Shown here one piece after another: positions 60,243-64,000 of a DNA stretch of 64,000 bases (position 1 is the stretch's first letter; the number at the start of each line of letters is the position of its first letter). The DNA comes from Acidocella aromatica (GTDB taxonomy: Bacteria; Pseudomonadota; Alphaproteobacteria; Acetobacterales; Acetobacteraceae). The translations under genes and the position numbers were made by a program. The notes under the pieces were generated by a model. The model was not told where the DNA came from and made no database searches. It saw nothing but the letters and a program-made list of their open reading frames with translations. The stretch lies in NCBI RefSeq assembly GCF_014201825.1, contig NZ_JACHFJ010000006.1:62001-126000 (forward strand), given 5' to 3'.

Positions 60243-61264
60243 GGCACCGGCGCCAGCAGATAGTGACTCACCCCCCAGGGCTCTCCGCCGCCATGCCCGA
60301 ACAGCCCCGCCGTGGCCAGGAAGAACAGTCGCCAACGGCGACTCCACAACGGTGCTTCCGCTCCGTAAACACGTTGCAGGATGGGCAGGATCTCCGCCCG
60401 GCGGGCCGTGTAGTTGCGCAGCCAGTCCAAGGCGGTGCGCTGATAATGCGCCCCACTCCAGCGCCAGTCCCGTTCCAGGGTGAAAAGATCGGGGAAGCCG
60501 CCGGCCAGATCATGGCTCGGCATGATACCGCCAGTGAAGAAATGCCGGGCGATCCAGTCGGCCTCGTCGTCGTGGTTGAAACGGTAGGGGCTCTCGGCAT
60601 GGGCGAACACATGGATGAACAGCCTGCCCTCCGGGCGCAGCCAGCAGCGCACACGCTCAAACAGCGCGCGCCAATTGGCCATGTGCTCGAACATCTCCAC
60701 CGAGACGATGCGGTCGAACCGGCCATCGGGGGCAAAATCGTTCATGTCCGCGGTAATAACCCGCAGATTGCGCAGCCCCAGCAACCGGGCCCGCGCCTCG
60801 ATATACCCACGCTGCGGCGCCGAGTTGGAGACCGCAGTAATGCGCGCGCCGGGAAAACGCTGCGCCATGAACAGGCTGAGCGAGCCCCAACCGCAGCCGA
60901 GTTCAAGGATATCCTGCCCATCGGCCAGGGCGGCATGCGCCACGGTCTCCTCCAGCGCATGCAGCTCAGCCTGCTCCAGGCTCTCGGTGCCGGTGGGATA
61001 GAGGCAGCAGGAATATTTGCGCCGCGGGCCCAGGATCATGCCGAAGAACTCCGGCGGCAGCTCGTAATGCTGGCGGTTGGCATCGTCGGTGTGCAGGGCG
61101 ATGGGGTAAGCGGCCATCTCCGAGGCAAACTGCACCGGATCGGCGGGCTGGCGGGCCAGGGCGCGGCGCGTGCGTCCCACCAATTGCCCGATGCCGAAGC
61201 GTAACAGGCTGTCGGGTAGAGGGTAGCGCTCTGCGGCGCTGGCCATTTGGACGGCAAGGCTCAT
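60239..61264 (-). CDS. cfa: Cyclopropane-fatty-acid synthase-family methyltransferase
   Basis: 341 residues. SAM motif LELGCGWGSLSLFMAQRFPG at ~118-137; EMFEHMANWRALFERVRCWL and FTGGIMPSHDL are family motifs. It is shorter than E. coli Cfa, so it may be a relative that makes other methylated lipids (for example furan fatty acids). Part of the rpoE operon; its stop overlaps the DUF1295 gene and its start overlaps the esterase stop. Confidence 0.85.
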   Translation of the reverse strand: MSLAVQMASAAERYPLPDSLLRFGIGQLVGRTRRALARQPADPVQFASEMAAYPIALHTDDANRQHYELPPEFFGMILGPRRKYSCCLYPTGTESLEQAELHALEETVAHAALADGQDILELGCGWGSLSLFMAQRFPGARITAVSNSAPQRGYIEARARLLGLRNLRVITADMNDFAPDGRFDRIVSVEMFEHMANWRALFERVRCWLRPEGRLFIHVFAHAESPYRFNHDDEADWIARHFFTGGIMPSHDLAGGFPDLFTLERDWRWSGAHYQRTALDWLRNYTARRAEILPILQRVYGAEAPLWSRRWRLFFLATAGLFGHGGGEPWGVSHYLLAPVP

Positions 61265-62142
61265 GCGGCACTCCTGAGGCTTTGGGGTTTGGTGTGGGTG
61301 ATGAAATCCAGGCTGTCGGCCAGCACCGGGGCCAAGCCGCGCAGCAGCGGCGAGAAGGCGCCGATGAGGCGGCGATGGTCGATGCCGGGATAGAGTTTCA
61401 GCTCCACCGCATCGCCCGACTGTGCCAACCGGCGCGCCAGGCGGGCGCTGTTGCCGGGGTCAACGGTGGCATCCCGCGTGCCCGCGGCAAGAAAGGCCGG
61501 CGGCGCGCCGGAGGCCACGAAGTTAATCGGCTGGGTGCGGGCAAGCTGGCCGGGCGGGCCGAAAATCGTCTTCAGCGCCGGGTCGGTAAGGGGTAGAAAA
61601 TCATACGGTCCCGCGAGGCCGATGAGACCGGCGACATCTCGCCCCGGCGAGAGGCCGTACGGCGCCAGCCATTCCGGGGCTAACGCCAGCATGGCGGCGT
61701 TATAGGCCCCGGCCGAATGGCCCATCACGAAGATCCGGCCAGGATCGCCGCCATACGCGCCGGCGTGGCTGTGCGCCCAGGCAAAGGCGGCGGCGCAATC
61801 CTGCAAAAACCCGGGAAAGCGGGCCTGCGGGTAAACCCGGTAATCGGGGATGACGGCGACAACCCCGCGCGAGGCCAACGCCGCGCCGACGAAGCGGTAC
61901 ATCGCCTTGTCGCCGCTCTGCCAGCTGCCACCGTAATAGAACACCACCACCGGGGCGTTGCGGGCGTGCAGGGGCGCGTAAACATCCAGCCCGCCGCGCG
62001 GGCCTGGAGCGTAGGGGATGTTCTGCGTGAGCGCGTACGGGCCATAGGCGAGGCTGTTGAGCACCGTGACCGGCGAGATCAGCTCCGGCCCGGCATAGCC
62101 CACCACCAGCAGCGCGGCGCAGAGGGCGAGAATCGCGCGCAT
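61261..62142 (-). CDS. Alpha/beta hydrolase (carboxylesterase family)
   Basis: 293 residues with an N-terminal hydrophobic signal/anchor (MRAILALCAALLVVGYAG). HGG-like FYYGGSW oxyanion region near 68-74, nucleophile in FVMGHSAGAYN (Ser near 145), and late His in GIDHRRLIGAFSP. Probably periplasmic esterase; substrate unknown. Overlaps cfa. Confidence 0.83.
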   Translation of the reverse strand: MRAILALCAALLVVGYAGPELISPVTVLNSLAYGPYALTQNIPYAPGPRGGLDVYAPLHARNAPVVVFYYGGSWQSGDKAMYRFVGAALASRGVVAVIPDYRVYPQARFPGFLQDCAAAFAWAHSHAGAYGGDPGRIFVMGHSAGAYNAAMLALAPEWLAPYGLSPGRDVAGLIGLAGPYDFLPLTDPALKTIFGPPGQLARTQPINFVASGAPPAFLAAGTRDATVDPGNSARLARRLAQSGDAVELKLYPGIDHRRLIGAFSPLLRGLAPVLADSLDFITHTKPQSLRSAA

Positions 62143-62148
62143 CGCGCC

Positions 62149-62781
62149 TCACCCGCCCAGCAGACGGGTTAGCCAAGGAAGCCGCAACCCGCCTTCCAAC
62201 GCGGCCAAGCAGATGCACCCTTCCGGGTCGGCCACCGGTTGGTGCGCCAGGGTCTCATCCGCCTCGCCGATATCGCCGGGGCCGTAATGCCCCGTCTCAT
62301 CGCGGAAGCCGCCCCACAGCACCTGGGTGAACTCAGCCCCGCCATGGCTATGGTGAATGACCCTGCGCCCCCCAGCCACGCGCAGCAGCATCACATTCTG
62401 CTCCGGCGCCCAGGGCAGGCGCACGCGGCTGTAGCGCACGCCAGTGCCGATCCACAGCCAACGGCCGATCTCGGCCCTGCGCAGGGCGGCGGGCAAGCGC
62501 AGTCCATGTGGCAAGCTCAAATCGGCTTGGCGCGGCGGGGGCGGCGGGGCGGGCGGAGGTTCATCCAGCCGTGCCAGCACCTGGGCGAACGCCTCGGCGG
62601 CCAGCGTCTCGGGCGGCAGATCCTCCAGCAGCGCGCCACCCGCCGCCTCCAGCGCGGCCAGCTCGGCCCGGCACCGGGCACAGCCCTGCAGATGCGCCGC
62701 CACGACCAAACCATGCCCGGCCGGCAACGTACCCGCGGCATGGGCCAGCAGCGTCTCGGGTGTGGGATGGTGGCGGATCAC
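62149..62781 (-). CDS. chrR: ChrR-like zinc anti-sigma factor
   Basis: 210 residues. N-terminal anti-sigma domain with H-X3-C-X2-C in AAHLQGCARCRAEL (residues ~29-42) plus an early histidine pair; C-terminal cupin domain with HHSHGGAEFTQVLWGGFRDE, the metal-binding motif. In Rhodobacter the domains respond to singlet oxygen and release RpoE. Overlaps the rpoE stop by four bases. Confidence 0.88.
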   Translation of the reverse strand: MIRHHPTPETLLAHAAGTLPAGHGLVVAAHLQGCARCRAELAALEAAGGALLEDLPPETLAAEAFAQVLARLDEPPPAPPPPPRQADLSLPHGLRLPAALRRAEIGRWLWIGTGVRYSRVRLPWAPEQNVMLLRVAGGRRVIHHSHGGAEFTQVLWGGFRDETGHYGPGDIGEADETLAHQPVADPEGCICLAALEGGLRLPWLTRLLGG

Positions 62782-63407
62782 GGCGCGTCCTCCAGCAGGG
62801 CGCGGAGTTTGCTTAAGCCAAGGCGGATACGCGACTTCACGGTGCCCAGCGGCAGGTTGAGCGCGCTGGCGATGGCCGCGTGCGGGGTTTCGGAGAAAAA
62901 GGAAAGCTGCACGATCTGTTGCTGTTCGGGGGTAAGAGCGCCGAGCGCGCCGCGCAGGCGGGCCTCGCGCTCGGCGCTGAGGGTGAGGGATTCGGCGGAG
63001 GGCGCATGGCCCTCCTCCTCCGGCGCGTTATCCGGGAAGCTGACCTCCCGGCGACGGCGGGCATGGTCGATGCGCGCGTTGCGGGCGATGGCGAACACCC
63101 AGGTGGCGGCCCCGGCGCGGGCGGGGTCGAAACTCTCTGCCTTGCGCCAAAGGGAGAGCATCACCTCCTGGGCCAGCTCCTCGGCCTCGGCGCCGCCCAT
63201 TCCGGCGCGGCGGAGATACGCCTTCACCCGCGGGGCGAAATGCTTGAACAGCGTCGCGTAAGCCGTGCGGTCGCGCGATGCCGCCACCCGTCCGATGAGC
63301 GCGGCGAGGGCGCTGGCGTCCGGGGCCGGATAGTCCAGCGCCGTCACCGGCGGCACGCGGGCCTGGCTGTCAGCCTGGCAGGGGGAGAGAGGATCAAGCG
63401 CATTCAC
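62778..63407 (-). CDS. rpoE: RpoE-type ECF sigma factor (ECF11-like)
   Basis: 209 residues. Sigma region 2 (AYLRRAGMGGAEAEELAQEV, then LWRKAESFDP) and region 4 (LTPEQQQIVQLSFFSETPHA and LPLGTVKSRIRLGLSKLRAL). Start is GTG, only about seven bases after the -10 element of its promoter, so the mRNA may be leaderless or translation may begin at a later codon. With ChrR it forms the sigma/anti-sigma pair of a photooxidative (singlet-oxygen) type response. Confidence 0.87.
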   Translation of the reverse strand: MNALDPLSPCQADSQARVPPVTALDYPAPDASALAALIGRVAASRDRTAYATLFKHFAPRVKAYLRRAGMGGAEAEELAQEVMLSLWRKAESFDPARAGAATWVFAIARNARIDHARRRREVSFPDNAPEEEGHAPSAESLTLSAEREARLRGALGALTPEQQQIVQLSFFSETPHAAIASALNLPLGTVKSRIRLGLSKLRALLEDAP

Positions 63408-63414
63408 GTCCGAC

Positions 63415-63442
63415 TATACGCGCTGGCGCGCGGTGTGGATCA
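63415..63442 (-). promoter_or_regulatory. ECF11-type promoter of rpoE
   Basis: Minus strand TGATCC, 16 bases, CGTATA: the RpoE/ECF11 consensus TGATCC-N16-CGTA. Its -35 is half of an 18-bp palindrome shared with the plus-strand promoter. Confidence 0.75.
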
Positions 63443-63446
63443 CCGG

Positions 63447-63474
63447 TGATCCAAAATAGGCTGACGCCCGTATT
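63447..63474 (+). promoter_or_regulatory. ECF11-type promoter of the FAD oxidoreductase operon
   Basis: Plus strand TGATCC, 16 bases, CGTATT, about 32 bases before the ATG at 63506. Together with the opposite promoter it makes TGGATCACCGGTGATCCA (63436-63453), a perfect palindrome containing both -35 elements back to back. Confidence 0.75.
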
Positions 63475-63505
63475 AAAAGCATCAAATACGGAGGCGACGG
63501 CCAGC

Positions 63506-64000
63506 ATGGAGCAGATGACGGAGCGGCGGCGCATTGCCGTGGTGGGGGCGGGGATCTCGGGCCTTGCCTGCGCCTGGCTGCTGAGCCAGCGCCATGACGT
63601 GACGCTGTTCGAGGCTGAGCCACGCCTGGGCGGACACAGCCACACCGTGGAGGTGGACGGCGTGCCGGTGGATACCGGCTTCATCGTCTATAACGAGCCC
63701 GCCTACCCCAACCTCACGGCGCTATTCGCGCATCTGGGCGTGGCGACGAGGGGAACTGACATGTCCTTCTCCGTGTCGCTGCGCGACGGCGCTCTGGAAT
63801 ATGCCGGCTCAAACCTCGCCGGGCTGTTCGCGCAGCCCGCCAACGCGCTACGCCCTCGCTTCTGGGCCATGCTGCGCGACTTGCTGCGCTTCTACCGCGC
63901 TGCCCCCGGGCATGCCGGGGCGCTGGGGGAGATGAGCCTGGGCGCGTATCTGCGCCAGGGCGACTATGGCGAGGCGTTTCTGCGCGATCACCTCTACCCG
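63506..64000 (+). CDS. NAD(P)/FAD-dependent oxidoreductase (amine-oxidase fold), N-terminal part
   Basis: 165 codons to the right edge; the gene continues. MEQMTERRRIAVVGAGISGL begins with the FAD motif (GAGISG) and FEAEPRLGGHSHTVEV carries the second FAD loop. This is the RpoE-regulon type (first gene of the Rhodobacter operon with DUF1365 and cfa-like genes). GGAGG precedes ATG by about 12 bases. Confidence 0.85.
   Translation, partial: MEQMTERRRIAVVGAGISGLACAWLLSQRHDVTLFEAEPRLGGHSHTVEVDGVPVDTGFIVYNEPAYPNLTALFAHLGVATRGTDMSFSVSLRDGALEYAGSNLAGLFAQPANALRPRFWAMLRDLLRFYRAAPGHAGALGEMSLGAYLRQGDYGEAFLRDHLYP

Noticed and set aside
1-64000. tRNA, rRNA or CRISPR loci
   Set aside because: None seen in any gap on inspection; a covariance-model search would be needed to exclude small RNAs.

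Overview
The window is GC-rich chromosomal DNA of a Gram-negative bacterium, most likely an alphaproteobacterium. The reasons are an RpoE/ChrR (ECF11-type) stress module, a BigR/SqrR-type persulfide regulator with its operator, a cyanide-insensitive-type bd oxidase with CydDC, intracellular PHB metabolism, and outer-membrane/TonB genes. An Acetobacteraceae-like acidophile is possible but is only inference. Genes are dense and usually in operons with ATGA overlaps. No rRNA, tRNA or CRISPR array was recognised.

Layout. 1-3.8 kb: a toluene/alkene diiron monooxygenase operon (tmoABCDE and the start of tmoF, minus strand), with a sigma-54 promoter and a XylR-type upstream activator site. 4-8.4 kb: a 2Fe-2S ferredoxin, an AidB-like acyl-CoA dehydrogenase, a phasin and a PHB depolymerase. 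8.4-15.1 kb: cydABDC behind a GbsR/MarR-type regulator whose start is covered by a perfect inverted repeat. 15.3-18.3 kb: a sulfur-stress operon (trxC, DUF2892 protein, methyltransferase, persulfide-dioxygenase-like hydrolase, TauE exporter). 18.6-23.4 kb: truncated haemoglobin, DUF2202 protein, thioesterase, aldehyde dehydrogenase, GMC oxidoreductase and a CopD-like membrane protein.

The most striking object is an 8.1 kb transposon at 24620-32710. It has ISL3-type terminal inverted repeats, a perfect 8-bp target duplication (CTAAAATG) and one translationally coupled operon, hsdM-hsdS-hsdR-tnp. A complete type I restriction-modification system is therefore carried as passenger of an ISL3-family element, upstream of and overlapping the transposase gene. 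It has landed between a LysR regulator gene and a TDT-family transporter gene that read away from each other.

34.2-40.5 kb: sulfide:quinone oxidoreductase diverges from arsR(bigR-like)-rhodanese-RND efflux genes. The operator between them, containing ATTC-N8-GAAT, is nearly identical to one in front of the trxC operon, so the two loci look like one persulfide regulon. 41.2-46.2 kb: flavin reductase, MetA-type outer-membrane protein, TRIC-like channel, M20 hydrolase and a decayed TacAT-like toxin-antitoxin pair. 46.4-56.7 kb: an iron/metal uptake cluster (TonB receptor, ExbBD-TonB, Fbp-like ABC system, FTR1-like protein) and FetAB. The Fbp permease is broken at a 13-nt homopolymer. 56.9-59.4 kb: RpiR regulator, YncE-like protein and two gene remnants. 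59.4-64 kb: rpoE-chrR-esterase-cfa-DUF1295, divergent from an FAD oxidoreductase gene. Both directions carry a TGATCC-N16-CGTAT promoter whose -35 elements together form an 18-bp palindrome.

In function, the window combines hydrocarbon oxidation, carbon storage, microaerobic respiration, sulfide/persulfide detoxification, iron acquisition and a photooxidative-type membrane stress response, with one clear recent insertion.
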